Source: Ignelater luminosus (lineage: Eukaryota > Arthropoda > Insecta > Coleoptera > Elateridae). Taken from it: 64,000 nucleotides of DNA. Below the pieces are notes generated by a model. That model saw nothing but the letters and a program-made list of their open reading frames with translations, ran no database searches and was not told the origin of the DNA. The DNA lies in NCBI GenBank assembly GCA_011009095.1, contig VTPC01000934.1, positions 64,045 to 128,044 on the forward strand. The letters are read 5' to 3'. The position numbers were made by a program, and so were the translations under genes. Of this stretch, positions 1 to 13,800 are shown piece after piece (the stretch's first letter is position 1; the number at the start of each line of letters is the position of its first letter).

Positions 1-3000
1 AACCTCTCTTACCAGACGCTTCCTAATTTCTCTTAATTCTTTTTTTTAAACATGATACAGAAGTTAATAAAAAAAGATTTGAGAAAAAACTTTAACCAAC
101 TAGTTTAAGCCATTCATAAATTCTTTAAAAAGTACATTTACATGAACTTAAATAACAACTTTTTTAGGATTTAAAGATTTAAGATTTATAGCTTGTTGTC
201 TTTTTGCGATTCCTAGAAAGATTTTATTAAATGAGAAGTAAACGAAGGAGATAAAATTTGAGTAGAAAGAAATCTTAAAGAAACTTCACGAGGTAAACTT
301 CCAGATATCAGGGGCGAGAACAAGCTAGATAAAATAAAAAAATTTTCTATGAGACCTAGAACGACAAGAACCTAATTTGCTTACCCTTGCTTGCTTGAGG
401 TATGGTACAACTGAATAAAAATTTCACCACCAATACTCACGTCAAAGACGACGATTTCCGTTCCACTAAATCTCTCATGCGCGAGCCACAGAAGCCAGCA
501 CTATCTTCAACGGAAATTCAGTTCTCGGAAAATTAAAAAGATTTAACTCAGCAAGAGACGACTTAGAGATATAATTTCTGATAACGCACATTATGATCAG
601 TAGCAAAGATATAAGTAAGAACCGATAAGTCCAAACTGCCACTTGAGCATGATTGTAAATTACAATTAAAGTAAGAAATTGAAACCGAATAAGCCGTACA
701 AATGAAGAAATAAAAAATCCCAACTTAAATTCATTTTGGCTACCTTTAACGAAATAAAGAAGCGAAGATTTACATAACTGCATAACAGCTGTCCAGTTAA
801 CCGAATTTCAAATCTAAAACATAGAGAACGTTTATGAGGTGATAATTTAAAATGAAATCCAATGTACAACTCACGAATCGTGATAAAAAATCCGACTCTT
901 ATCAATTTGCTACCAAGATCTACAATGAAGTAAGATTAACCAGAAAACATATCACAGCTGTGAGCATTCAACGTGTTGCAAAATTAAAGATAAAAACTGA
1001 AAAGAATATACATTGTGTTCCTTTTACTACCATAAATAGATTGAAATAAAAATAATCATCAACCCAGAAATTGATTTAAAGATTGAAGAAGCTACAAAAT
1101 AACTGCTCAATCAACGCACTCGTCACTATCAACAAACCTTCCAACGAGAGAAAAATGTTAAAAAAAACAAAGAGACCGAAAGCACATAATACATTAAACA
1201 CATGTAACAGAAACAAAAGTTACCGTTACAAACTTCTTTTGATAAACCTTAAAGTAAATAACTATTAATCTGACTTAATATTAATTAGCCGAAATTTTAA
1301 AATTATCTATACAAGCTAAATCTTAACAAGATTGATTTAGAGTGAACTAGACAGTTTTATTTAATTAGACAAAGCTAGTCGATCATGATAATTGCAAATA
1401 ATCTGTTATAAAGTTAGTTTCCTACCTGTCAATGATAGTTCTAAGAAATTATAATTTTGTTTTTGCATCAAGATCAGTCACCAGGTTTCCAATTATGGGG
1501 TTGTGAAATTCAATGTTCCAAGTTACCAGAATTTCTAAAGCTCCCGAGATTTGAATTTAATATGTTCTAGCTCCAAGAATTTTTGTAAATGCTGTAGTTT
1601 TATATAAGCTCCCAAGATTCTCTTAATTTATTTTCGAATACGCAAGCATTAAGTGAGTACAACTTAAATTTAAGATATTACCTTATTTAAGTAATTTCAT
1701 CAAATGGAAATTGTAAGAATTTCAATTTTACCTTTCAAATTCAAAGGAGATTACACAAAAATCAAAAAATAATATCAACTAACAGAAGAAGAAAAAGTCA
1801 TTTCAAAATCAACCAACAGGAGAGTTATTATCGAAAATCCAAAATCTTCTCAAGAGAATTATGCGAATAAAAGAAAGACGATCAAACTACATTCGGCGGG
1901 AACTCGAGAATTTAAACATAATTAAATAGTATGAGAAGTTTTAATAATTACTAAACGGGTGTATTTAAAACCAGATTTTACAAGACTTTTTACACTAGCT
2001 GTGAGCAACTATAACAGAAAAAACAGAACATTACAAGAGGTCCATAGATTGTATTCCTTCCACTTCAAAGTCACTTCAAAAATCTTATTTATTTAGATAA
2101 CCTAATGGAATCTAGATTAAAGAAAATACAGTCCAAAACAGACTTGATGAGATTATGGTATGGGCCAGCGTTTTGTAACGTAAACCTGCGTTACAGTAAT
2201 AATATGACTAACAACTAGGATCTCAAGGTCCTAGAAGAGCTAAACTCAGGGGGTAGGCTTTGGGTGCGGGACGGCTAAGATTATACTTACAATAAAACAC
2301 CTGATCTTAGTTTACCAAATACGTACTGTAATGGATTAAAAAATAAACAAATTTAACTGAATTAAATTATTCGCTAACGAGGAGCCGGAGAGATTCTCAA
2401 ATTGGGTTGACAGTCCACTGCCAGAATAGATTCCCATAATATTCTGCGTATGGATGACGGTGAAACTGAATTGTTCCCAGCATTCACTGCTACAGCCAGA
2501 TCCAATTAAATTTAACCCTGCTTCTTGAAAAGCACGCAGGGCAACTCGGGTACAACTTTTATTTTTGGGAAATTACTCGTATTTTTCACAACCAAATAAA
2601 AAAACTGGAGACAAAAAAGACCATCGTTAGTAACGAACCCGTAAGAGATGAAAGAAAAGATAATTAACTTACCCCTTTTTTTAAAAAAGGGTTTTCAAAC
2701 AACAACGAGAAAACCTTCCTCGCAATTCTTAGGTGAAGATCACCACACACTCTCACGTGTCGAATCTTTCTGTGCTGCCTGCGTAGTGCATTCCCCCAGA
2801 ATTTGGAAGCGTATATCAATTGTCAAAGTAACTTTAGTAAATACCGGGTGTCTCACACAGAAGAAAGATGATATACCGTACAATTAATCATGTGGCGGGC
2901 TAATAACCACAAAAAGACCGTTACAAATTAAAGATACGTTTCTTGTACTTTAAGTCCAAAAGTGCCTTTTACGGACCCTGTTTGTGAAGTAAAATTCTCC

Positions 3001-4734
3001 AAGAAGACATCTGTAACTTAATTACAAACATAATTCGTCGTCTTAAGTAGGGAAGTTTCAAGAGCAAAAAATGGAAATACAAGTCATTGAAAGACTGTTT
3101 TGTTTTTAGTAGAAGATATTTAATTAAGTGATTTAATTATTATTGTTTATGTTTTTAATTTGCTTTATATTATTGCTGTCTCTGTTTGGAAATTCTAAAT
3201 GATTTATGTGACTGTTTTTGTTTACTAGAAAAACCAAAAAGACGGAGAAACCTACTTGCTATTCGAAAGTTGTCAATTCATGTATTTGGTGCTACTAACA
3301 AAAGAAGGACATCACAATATAATAAATAAATTGGACAAAACTACCAAAACCAAGCAGTAATTCTCACAAGATTTATTCACACAGCAATGTTCGTAAGCAC
3401 TTAGTTCGATGTAGAATGGTAACAACAAATAAAACTAGAACCAGTTTTGCGAAATTCAACACAAGCATCAACTCAACACAGCGTATAACAATGGTTATCC
3501 ACCACAAGAAGAGTCTATTGCTTGTTTAAAATTCCCGAAATTTCACTTTGTCAACACCCAAAAATACCGGGTTATACATCGAAGTTTTCGAAATTAATCG
3601 TCTACCTAAAATATCTAGTTCTGAGCCAAACTTAAATAGCAAAATTCTAGACGATTTACTTTCCACTAGTAAGAGATTCTATTTTATTCGATAAAGTAGG
3701 CATATCATAAGATCTTTTTTTTTCTAAAAAGATCTTTTTAGAAACAGATTTCAATCACGACTTATCAAGACTTAGTGCTCTCGAATCGATCATAGCTCGC
3801 ACCACGCCGACCCTTCCCACACCCCGCAACCGTACCTAACCTTCGCTAGAGTGTAATAGTGGAAAAATGGACTTACGTGATAACAATACTTATTCGACCA
3901 ATAAAAATTAATTTCGCACTGCAAATAAAATTTGAAATTATTTTATGAGTTTTATGAACTTGCAAAATAACATTTGGATTCATTTGCAACGTCGATTCTA
4001 GAAAAATGTTTTAATGGAATTGTATTTGGATAGAAGAGATTTTTTTATTTAATAAATTGTAGCTATGTTGTACGCGAGAATAAAGCGCTTAGACATTGCG
4101 TGATTTGGAATGCTTTAGCGTACTAGAAATAATTCTAATTGTTAGAGATTATTATAAAAAGGTACAGAAATACAAAATTATTTTACTTGCTGATCATGCA
4201 TCTATTTTATGCAAGCGTTTTGCAGATGTTGCTGTAGGTGGCCAGAAGAGGGATTGTCGTGTCTTGTAGAAACTAAACCTAGATGTTAGATCTTAGAAAA
4301 ATTATGTTGAACATGTACTATTTTACAGTGCAATAATAATTCACATCAAAAAACTGTGTCTTTACAAAATACAAGATGTAGAAAGAAAAATTAATTTGAG
4401 AAGTCTTTAATCAAAAACTGAAAACTTACAAAATAAATAGAAAGAGTCAGATAAATTAAGGTAGAACTACCATTACAAAGCCTAAAGAAAATCTTCCTTC
4501 TAAGTTGCTATCTCTCACTGAGTAGATTCTTCTTGGTTTTATACCTGTTCATACATACCTACTATTGCAGTTGAGATTCAAAAATATTCTTCTATAGTTA
4601 AAGAGTTGTGTGACCCAATAGACTCTATAAACCCATTAAACATCAAATATGAACAACCGAAAAAGGTTCCTAAAGTTACATTTTCTAGGTTGATATTAAA
4701 TAATGCATAACTAAGAATTTCTTTTTCTTTTCAG
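1..4734. other. AT-rich non-coding stretch, 5' of or within the CUB/CTLD gene
   Basis: No open frame here looks like a conserved protein; the longest are under about 110 codons with low-complexity composition. The first visible exon of the CUB/CTLD gene starts at 4735 in the middle of a codon, so this stretch is probably intron of that gene or holds an unrecognised leader exon. A less AT-rich patch at about 2150-2560 has no family I recognise. The last bases before 4735 are a pyrimidine-rich tract ending in AG, a good splice acceptor. Confidence 0.6.
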
Positions 4735-4954
4735 TGACCGTCTCGTGTACAGAAGATATTTTCCCAATAGAATTTACACTATCAGCTTTAATAGAAGGTG
4801 AACCCAGAGGACACTTCAATGGTCCCAAATTATTAGATTCTACCTGCCCACCGAATACTTTCAGGGGACTTTTAGATTCATCTTCGAACTTAAAGCTCAA
4901 CTGGTCTTATTCCGGAAGCAAGGAATTCGAAAACAAAATCAACATCACCTTTCT
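4735..4954 (+). CDS. CUB/C-type lectin gene, exon 1 of those visible
   Basis: This exon is preceded by a pyrimidine tract and AG (ctttttcttttcag) and followed by gtaagt. It begins with the last two bases of a codon and ends with the first two of another. It encodes about 73 residues with two cysteines (VSCTED and DSTCPP) and one N-glycosylation sequon (NIT, in NKINITF). The text reads as the start of an extracellular CUB-like region (LKLNWSYSG..ENKINITF). No start codon is visible, so the signal peptide must come from an upstream exon. The exon is assigned to the same gene as 24408-25320 because the 71-base exon at 10822 joins the two in frame and the polypeptide then reads on as one CUB-like unit. 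The family is clear from later exons; the exact orthologue is not. Confidence 0.8.
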
Positions 4955-7900
4955 GTAAGTATATTGAGCTTTTTCCTTCCTTCCTCATATAACGAACTTT
5001 CTAACAGAAAACATTTATCAAAACAACCCCAGAAAACTACTTGATTTACTCGCACACTTTTATCGCTGTCCAGAGACGCAACAAAACTGTAACAAAAAAA
5101 ATTTATGCGAAAAGTAGAAAACTAAAATTTAAAATAGAGCTGTGTGTATTTTAAGCAAAATTAAACCGAATTACCTTTTCACATCACGTTCTGAAAGTAA
5201 ATTTGCCCCAATAAATTTAGTTTATATATCCCCAACGTAAATTTCAAAGGGTTTTGGAGTTTCAAATTTTTGCTGAAATAATTTATTAACGTATGGAAAA
5301 TTTAAACAGTAGTAGGTATCTAACGTAAAATCGACTAATAAATAATCGAACTTGTATGCTAGTTTGGCTTCAGATTACCAGCAGGGTTGAATATTCATGC
5401 ATTTATTAAATCCGGGTAGATGTGAAAGTTAAGTGCAGGATCACGTAGAGGTTACACTCTTGCCACTCAGCTAATGCTTACGCGAATGTGGGTTAACTTA
5501 CAAGCGTCTAGACGACGGATTTATGGTAATGCTGTTATTATGGTTTTTGGTTAGTGTTAATTGCTTTAATAAATTGAGCTGTTTAGGTGTTAAGTGCAAT
5601 TGCGACACAATAAGGATTCGTGTTCAGCACACACAATCCTCTTAATTTAATTACAATGTTACTACTAGGGCGAATAATGACGCCGAGTATTACGTATACT
5701 GAAAGTTGGGAGAGTTATTACGTGCTGCTAGAAAAATTTACGAATGGAAACTTCGAGACTTAAAGCTGATGTACTGCAAAAGAATAGTCGCTTTAAAATA
5801 CCAACGTACAAATTTATTAGATCTGGAAAATGTAATTAAAAGCAATTATTGTAACATAATTTAGTTGACTATTGAAGAATCATAATTTAAAAACCTGACA
5901 ATCAGTTGAGTATGTTAACTATTTAGTAGTGAGGTTATAGGTTCAGTTTAATTACTCGTTTCAACTTTTATTTGAAAATTTTACCCATGTTAATTACCGA
6001 TGTGCATACGCTCCCTGAATTTATTATTGTTTCCTATTTACACGGCAGCATTATCCGGTTTATGTAGATTTTACCTATTTATTAACTTCATTAAACGTAA
6101 AGCTGTGTTTGACAACATTGCTAGATTTAGGACTGAGTAGCTTAACTAGGAATTAAATTAAATTAGCAACGTTACAATTTTAATGTAACTCGGTAAATTA
6201 ATTTTTTCTAGTGTAAGATATGCTTTTACAAATAGATATTAGTCAATTCTATCATTATTGAGTGTACCGACATGAATTAGTTAGCGTTTGTTCCAACAAT
6301 AAAAAATAGATTGTTAAACAACCTGCCAACTAGTAGTAGCATATTCTAGAATCTTCTTCAGTAGTTCTACTAAACTAAATTAGTTGAAATGTGAACAATT
6401 TTTAAGATAACATACTTTTTTAATAAAACGCCCCAAACTTTGTTTAGTCCTATGTTATACTCCTACTTTCAACTTACTGTTTCTTTAATAAAATGAAATG
6501 AAAAATATACCGTGTGTTTCAGTGATCTGTGGACAGAGAATAGCGTCGTTATTTGCAAATGCTAATTTTAAATAACTTTACATAGTTTTATGTAATAATT
6601 CAATATTTACTTATCAAACGCTTTAATAATAATAATAATTTTTAACTTTCTAAGATTACCACTGTAAGTTGACAGTAATTTAAGAGCTAGGAGATTAAAG
6701 TTTGTAGTTGTATGCCTGATTAACCTAATGCAAAACGTCGCGATAACACTTTCTTTGTATAAAAAATGTTATGTTCAAATCGCATCATTGACACTCCGTC
6801 TCGACAGATCCTTCGTTTTCCGTCTCCACACGTTTTTTGGACATCAAGCGCTACTTTCTGCTTATTCACCCAACTAATTATCAGCCTTCTGTCCGCCTAT
6901 CAGCAATGCATGCAACGATCCTAGCATTCAAATTAGGCCAGCTGTTACAGATACACAAAATCTGTCAAATTCGATCAAACAGACGCCCGCCTGGAACTAT
7001 AGGGTTCATACCTTCAATTTCCACTATCTGTCATCTGCTTTGGTATCAAATTCACCTCCACATTGAAGTGGAGCTCGAGCTCTGCCTAAACATCGTTCTG
7101 ACATACAGCGGGTTGCGCTCTAGACTCGATGATGGCATTCCAGATGTCATTCACGGATGCTCTCGATTCATTTTTGCCACCGCACCGCCATATACAATTG
7201 CTAGACGCCAAAAGAAAAAAATAAGCCATCTGCAGGAGGGTGGTCTCTCCGGACCGCTTTCACACTTCCGAGTTAATATGTAATCTGACGAGAATTCCCT
7301 ATATGATGCGTCCTCGGAATTCACGATTAGTCATTACATGAGCAGGGCAGTAGAACACAGCAAACATGAGTCCTTGAAATCTTCAGAAAGAAGCCGAAAA
7401 AGTACAAGCGCTCAACCGTCGTTTTCATGAGGTGTATAAAGATCTCGCACCCCTCTCCCTTGACTACACTAAGGTTTTACCGCGGTTTTCTCTAGTGGTA
7501 AATGCAAATTCCAAAACTGTTTCGGACACCTCGATTGTCATTACAACACGGCATTGCTGCATGGTCTCTATATAACTTTTCTACGATTCAATTTAGAGCG
7601 ATCACTACCTCTATCAAACGTCCCTTTTGGGACCAAGAAGGGCCGAACTCTTCCGAAACGTTAATTTGCTTATTTGCTTTACCCCTCTCATATACATATA
7701 AAAGATAACTCATTCAAGATGACCTCACTCACCCCCACCAAATCACCAAAAGACGTAATTAGTGATCCTCCCGCTACAGTTGCATTTGTGAGGTTCATGA
7801 ATTACTTCCTTGGTAGTGTGTTCTCACTTAAGGTCTTTCCGTGGTTTTTTTTGGTGATGAAATTAAATACCGAATAGTAGTTTCCATGGATCCCCGTCAA

Positions 7901-10821
7901 ACATCAACAGCGCCTTTTCCATCTAAACCCTAATTGCTGCGTTGCCACCGCTCTCCCCTCCCACACAGTTTTATTTTTGCGTTTCAACCTCTCCTTTTAA
8001 CAGAAAGCATGCATCTTTGCAATCGAGCAAGTCGCAAACAATCCCCAAAGATTTATTATACCATTTCGGGTAAATTGGAGTAAAATTCTCGCAAAATGGT
8101 ATTTGTCCTTTCCTCCCCCCGGAGGTCCTGCTCTTTCTTCAAGTTTTGGGTTGGTCTGTCTGCAAGCCTCCCATTTCCTGTTGTAGCTTAAGTTTACCTT
8201 GTATTGGGAGGCACAAACACTCAATTCAGCATCCTTTTTTCCTTGCTGCCTTCAAGACAAAAAGTGAACTAGTGGCTTTGCGGTTCCCGAAATTTCATTT
8301 CCAAAAGCCACCATCTAGCTTTATCAGCTGCTTCTGAGCTAAAGGTGCAGTCCTGAAACACGTAATTTGTATTTACCATTTCGAGCATACAACTAAACAC
8401 TTAACTAGGTACAAGTAGATTTCATACGTTGAAATTTGATACCATGACATAGCAAATGCCAGAGGGCTGTTGCCGAATCTACTATTTAAGGTGGTTAGTT
8501 ATAAATTAAATCTTTAATATTGCAGCACAGAATAAATTATATGTGATCACAGCTTTTGAGTTTTTTAATTGTGTTAAGCAATAAGCATAGCAGGAGGCGT
8601 CGACACTCTTAACAACAAGCTGTCATGGCTACGTATGAGGTAACCCTGTCTATTTTCGCCAACCGACGACGACTTAAGTCTAACCACTACTGAACTATCT
8701 ATTATTACAGCTATTACCAAGACCTAGTGCCGGACTGCAGTACCGAGAAAGACATTATGGAGGCCCTTTGTCTTGTGTGATGCCGTAAAGAGCAAAGGAA
8801 CTATAAAAACTTCTTATCCTAACTACTTAGTATTTTTTGGCATTTAAAAAGCTAAAGTTTTGTCAAGTCCGAAACCTCAAGGTCGTCATCGCGTGGTACT
8901 GGCTGTCATTGTCATTAATGTAAAGAAAGAACTAAGAAGCTGATTTGGCATCTTGTATACTAAGACAAGGTGTAGCCAGAGACATTTTGCAAAGGGCTAT
9001 TGCTGCCTGTGGCTTTTATCTGATTGTAATTTTCAGTTAGATTTAAAATTAGGATTTATTTATACGTTACATAAGCAGTAGTTACCATTCAAGATTAAAT
9101 TTATCAAAAACTGACACATTATCTGAGGATGACACAATTTTATATTCTAAAACTTTTTTCTCTTTAAAAAACAAAATTTCTTTATCGATTGATCGAATGG
9201 CAAAAATACTTTTGATAGAAATTATAAAAGAAAGTTAGTTTGCGTGATTGTTCTGTCCTGGTCTGCTTGCCATAACTTATATTTGGCATTAATTGTTTTT
9301 CATTATACTTCCACTAATGAGTTTACATGGTCTCTAGATCGACGATTCTGATTCTTTGGTAAGTCTGTTTAATGATTTTTCTCTTGAAATCCTAGGAAAG
9401 ATAGATAACTCTTAAAAGTGTGTTACAACTTTTTTTGTTAAAAGAGATTGTGGGTCTGTGTGGTAATAAAACGTCATTTACTGGATCAAGGTCTTAAGGT
9501 ATGAGATTTATAATAAACAAGACCGCACACTAATGAAATAGAAAAGTCAGCTCTTATTAATTTATTGTCTCGGCGTGCAAATGACAAAGTACTATACTAT
9601 GGTGGAAATCTCATGAAATTTCTATGCCATGAATCACTGTCTTTCTCTTGTGAAATGGTTGACGTCGGTTGATTCTGTCCGACAGTTTTTCTAAATGAAT
9701 TTTTTCTCCAGCTATGAATTTGCAATATTTATGTTTATCGTTTTTTATTCATACTGGCTATTCTTTTCTTGTATATGTTCGTAATATTGCTGTCAAAACT
9801 TAATGAGACCATAATCTACGTAATCCATCAAAACATAATATTATTAAGGTTTTGATCTGTTTAATAATCCTGATGTTGTGTACTAATACGTATAAACATT
9901 TGAATAATTAACGAAACTAATTCCCTTCGTATATCCAATTATCGGATAGTTATGTAACACTCTGACGACGTCATAGATAACATAAAGTTCTAAACGTAGC
10001 GTGATGAACACAAAGTCAATTTCGTGACGCAAAATTCCCCGAAACTTCCCGTTTTCAGTTTTCAGTGTGTATATAATGCAAAGGTCGCCCAATAAGAAAA
10101 CACAAAGGGTTCATTTTATATCCAATTATGTGCACCTATTCTGAAAGGTATTTTTACGACTTTTTGTGTGTATACGTAATACGGATCGAAACGTTTTATG
10201 ATATAGTTTATAATGAATCGCGTTTTATTTTGCAATAAAAAAGAGTAGAAATTTGCAAATAACAACAAAAGAAAGATTATTATTGAAAAACCAATTTCAT
10301 TTCTTTCGTAAATAAAGCATTGACGGGTCGAACAATGATAGCTATCTTCTTTAATTGTGTATCGGGAGCCGCAAGGGCGCGACTGACAAATATTTACTCT
10401 CGTTCTTTGTTTCCCCTGTTGGCACTTGCTGATCCCACTATGCCTGATTTCTCTCCACCCAACTCATCCTCGTTTGTTTCAGCAAATTCACGTGTGTTCC
10501 TATTACAGTCAGTTCGTCGGTTTACATAACGAACACTTGTCCCAATTTCCTACGTTTTCAGCCCTAAAGTGTCAATTGCTTACGTTGTACGGGACGCGGA
10601 GTTAATTAATGGAAATAGCTAAAAAGGTCGTTTCTGTTTTTCGGGAGGGATGCAAGGACAATGCGATAAAAAACTGTGGAAAGAGACGATTTAATGTTTT
10701 ATATCTGGTGTTTTGGGGTTTACTTTTAGAATTCCCTTTTTGGGGTGTGAATGAAAAAGTTTTTTTTTGTTTCTTTGTTCATTTATTTAGATGATAACAG
10801 TTTAATGTTTCTTTGTTTCAG
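4955..10821 (+). other. Intron 1 of the CUB/CTLD gene
   Basis: About 5.9 kb between a gtaagt donor and a tttgtttcag acceptor. It is mostly AT-rich single-copy-looking sequence. Two patches are less AT-rich: about 6770-8345, described separately, and about 10320-10560, with an open frame of 69 codons that resembles nothing I know. No transposase or reverse transcriptase text was recognised. Confidence 0.7.
6770..8345. other. Less AT-rich block of unknown origin in intron 1
   Basis: This block is richer in G+C than its flanks and contains a 148-codon open frame at 6837-7283 plus further short frames up to 8337. The frame has no recognisable domain, no signal peptide and no motif I can name, and reading it on either strand gives no transposase, integrase or reverse transcriptase signature. 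It may be an old unclassified insertion or a non-coding RNA or regulatory segment. I make no functional claim. Confidence 0.3.
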
Positions 10822-10892
10822 ACTGAAATTTAGGAAAATGGAAGAAGCTTCTTTAATCCACAGAACTATTTTTGTTAAAGAAATGACAAAAG
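10822..10892 (+). CDS. CUB/C-type lectin gene, 71-base exon 2
   Basis: Small exon between a strong acceptor (ctttgtttcag) and a consensus donor (gtaagt). It gives about 23 residues, reading LKFRKMEEASLIHRTIFV followed by KEMTK, with no stop in the needed frame. The exon before it leaves two bases of a codon and the exon after it supplies the last two bases of a codon. Those two cannot be joined directly. A 71-base insert takes one base from the left and leaves one on the right, so the phase closes exactly. The peptide is basic and amphipathic and fits between the N-terminal part and the cysteine-rich CUB-like segment. It is too short to appear as an ordinary long open frame. Confidence 0.75.
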
Positions 10893-13800
10893 GTAAGTAA
10901 TAATAAATTATTTATTTGGAGTTTCATGCAGTAATTTAAGTTTTAATGGGTTTCTTAAACTGCCCTTAGAAACAACTGAGATAAGCCGTGTGTTACACTT
11001 TAACCTTTTTCAAGTAGTTGTTGCGATGATTAAGAAATGAAATTTAAAGTCAACAAAAACAGTAATTGTTTCAGTAATTGTTACTACTTTCAAATTTGAA
11101 TCTATAGAGTTTGCTACTGAAGATTCTAGAAATCCATCTCGTCTAACAATGATAATTGTAGACCTGCCTTTCTTACTTTCTTAATATCAATCTTTAGCTT
11201 GAATATCATACGTAATAAACGAGATCGAAAGACTAGAATAATCTTGCGAGTAATTCAAATTTTATTTATGAGATCAGAATCTGCAAGATCTATGAAGTTT
11301 GAATTGGAAGATTAACCTGTTATGGTAAAAAATAAAATTGAAGATTGTATTAATAATTTAGATCTCATGGTAATAACAAACGGACGGGATTCAGATGATT
11401 TCTGTAGAAGAAGTAAAAAATGAATTTAGCCCAAATGTCTAAAATTAGTTCATAGTATCTAGATCAATAATAATAAATTGCTTTTACTAAGAAAAAATTA
11501 TTTTGAACTTTAATTTAGATAGACACTGCACTGATAGTTTTGGAAAATACTTTACTGGCGGGATCCGCCAGTCTGCAGTAACGTTGGTGGTCAGAACTTA
11601 CCTTGGATTACCTTTAACCTGGAACGCTATTAGCTTCTCAAGTACAACAGATATTCAAATCAAGATATAAATTAATTGTTTGTTTGTAATGTAATTCCGT
11701 GGTTCCCAGCACCTAGTAATCCGCTGTTGAGTGTTATAATGATAAACCAAACAGATTCATATATTGAGCATCGATGCTGCTAAGATGTATTACTTATAAT
11801 CCTTTCTTTTCTTTCGCTTCCCTACTTCTAAGATCTTAACTGTCCTTTAGTATTCTCTATCTTTTACTGTACTGCTATTCTCAAGACTGAACCTAGAGTT
11901 CAAGTAGAATCAATTGCATTTTGGCTAAAAAACTGCTAGAGTTCTGCAATGTCTTCTTCATCGGTTGTTTTGTACGGTTGGGGTTTTCTTGAACGCTAGG
12001 TCGAAAGTTTCAAATCAAATCGGTGCCAGCATAACTAAGTAAAGAGACGGAAATTCATAGATAAATTAATATAAAAACGCAAAATTCTTAATGATAAATA
12101 AGCATCGGGAAATTTGCGCTTCATTACACAACCTTTTTCTGGTACATAAAAGAAAATTTCGAGAATTTAGGTTTTCTACATTGAATAGAACAAGACTGGC
12201 GTCAACTGGGCGGTTTTATGTCACAGGCAGGGCTGGCATTGTATAGTCACGCGTGAACAATTAATTTGGTGGTTAAAGAATATCTGATCTTTCCTCAAGT
12301 TTTTTAATTCGGACCAACAACGATTCGGAGAACCGACGGTACTATGGTAGAAGATCTCGATAGAACCAATTCAGCCTCCGTTTAGAATTCAGAGTTTGCA
12401 ATGCAGTCACATAGTCAGTATCATTTTGCTAATTTGTTTTTCCAATCGTATGTGATAATCGGGTGCGTTCCAAGTACACCATACCAGCAAAATAAATATT
12501 TTATTTGAGTATACGGAACAGAACCAAACTATTAGTTGCTTACAGCGTTTGATATACTGGAACAGAAGGTAATTGTTGTACGGGCAGATTTTTGTCATGC
12601 GGACAGTAATTATTGTACAGACGATAATTTTACAAGCAATGATTGTTGTATAGTCAATGCCATACGAGAAGTACGAGGAATTTAGGTTATGCGGTTGGCA
12701 GATATTGTAAGGTTGGCAGGTACTGACCGAGTGGAATGTTAATTAACAGACGGAATTGGTGTTGTTACAAACTGCTACACTGCAGTAGTGAAAGTCGCTA
12801 TTGTACTGCTATTGGTGTCTATAATGCCAAATGGTTTTGTCATGATACTGGCAAATGTGAAAACAAGCGGTAGCAATACTCCTTGGACTGGACTGAGCTT
12901 CCGTTTAATATACACGTAGCTTTTTTCTATTTCATTAACGATTCGTTTCTGGCTTAGCCCACTTCAATTCAGCGATCGTTTCTTCCTTGGTGAAATGGTT
13001 TACGAGACTAGAAAAAACTTTTTTAGTTGTCGATGCGACGGACGGCTCTATTATTTTGCTTTCTTATTTTTTGGTTTTCCAACCCTTTTGCAACAATCTC
13101 CTAATTTGACGGGTTACGTCCCTGGGATAATAATTTGAGATGCATTTTTCATCGATTAATGTAAAGACAGTTTTGAACGCACTCCCAAAAACATCTAAGT
13201 GAAACAATAAGCATTCATTCATTATTTACTTGAATTTTTGACCTTTCATTACTATTATAAAGTTCGTTTTGTCATGCAAGTCTTTCAACGATTTACTCGC
13301 CATATCCTTTTTGCCTTTGCTTTGGTCTTGACGTTTCTCCAAGATTTGAGTTCTTATTGTTATTTGTCTTCATTTGCCATCCAAAGTGTTTTAAGTTTTC
13401 TTGATAGTGTTCTCCTTATAGAGAGATGGAAACTAACTATGAAAGAGGAAAGAGGGAATATAGGATGGCTATGAGACCTGAGACTGTTAATTGTTGGAGG
13501 TTGTTATTAAGCTTTATCTCACGGTTAGAAACGTATTGAATAGAATGTCCTCGAGTCCTGAAAATAAGTTGGCAGCGTATGCAAATGGATGCATGCGTTT
13601 CAGTTTGACTGCCCAGAAAGATGTCTATCTGTCAAACAAAGAATCTTCCAACGCAATCATTTTTTTCCTACACAGCATCTCCACAAAAGCAATAGTATGA
13701 AATCTTTCTACTTTCATCAGGTGAAACAAAAATGTGCTTCTGAACGATATCACAGCAGCAACATACAGAGATATCATATAATTACTTTATTAAAGGAGGG

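Noticed and set aside
2648..2887. 79-codon frame as possible leader exon of the CUB/CTLD gene
   Set aside because: Not hydrophobic enough for a signal peptide and no suitable donor with the required phase.
6837..7283. 148-codon plus-strand frame
   Set aside because: No domain, no signal peptide and no coding-like neighbours. Kept only as part of an unexplained block.
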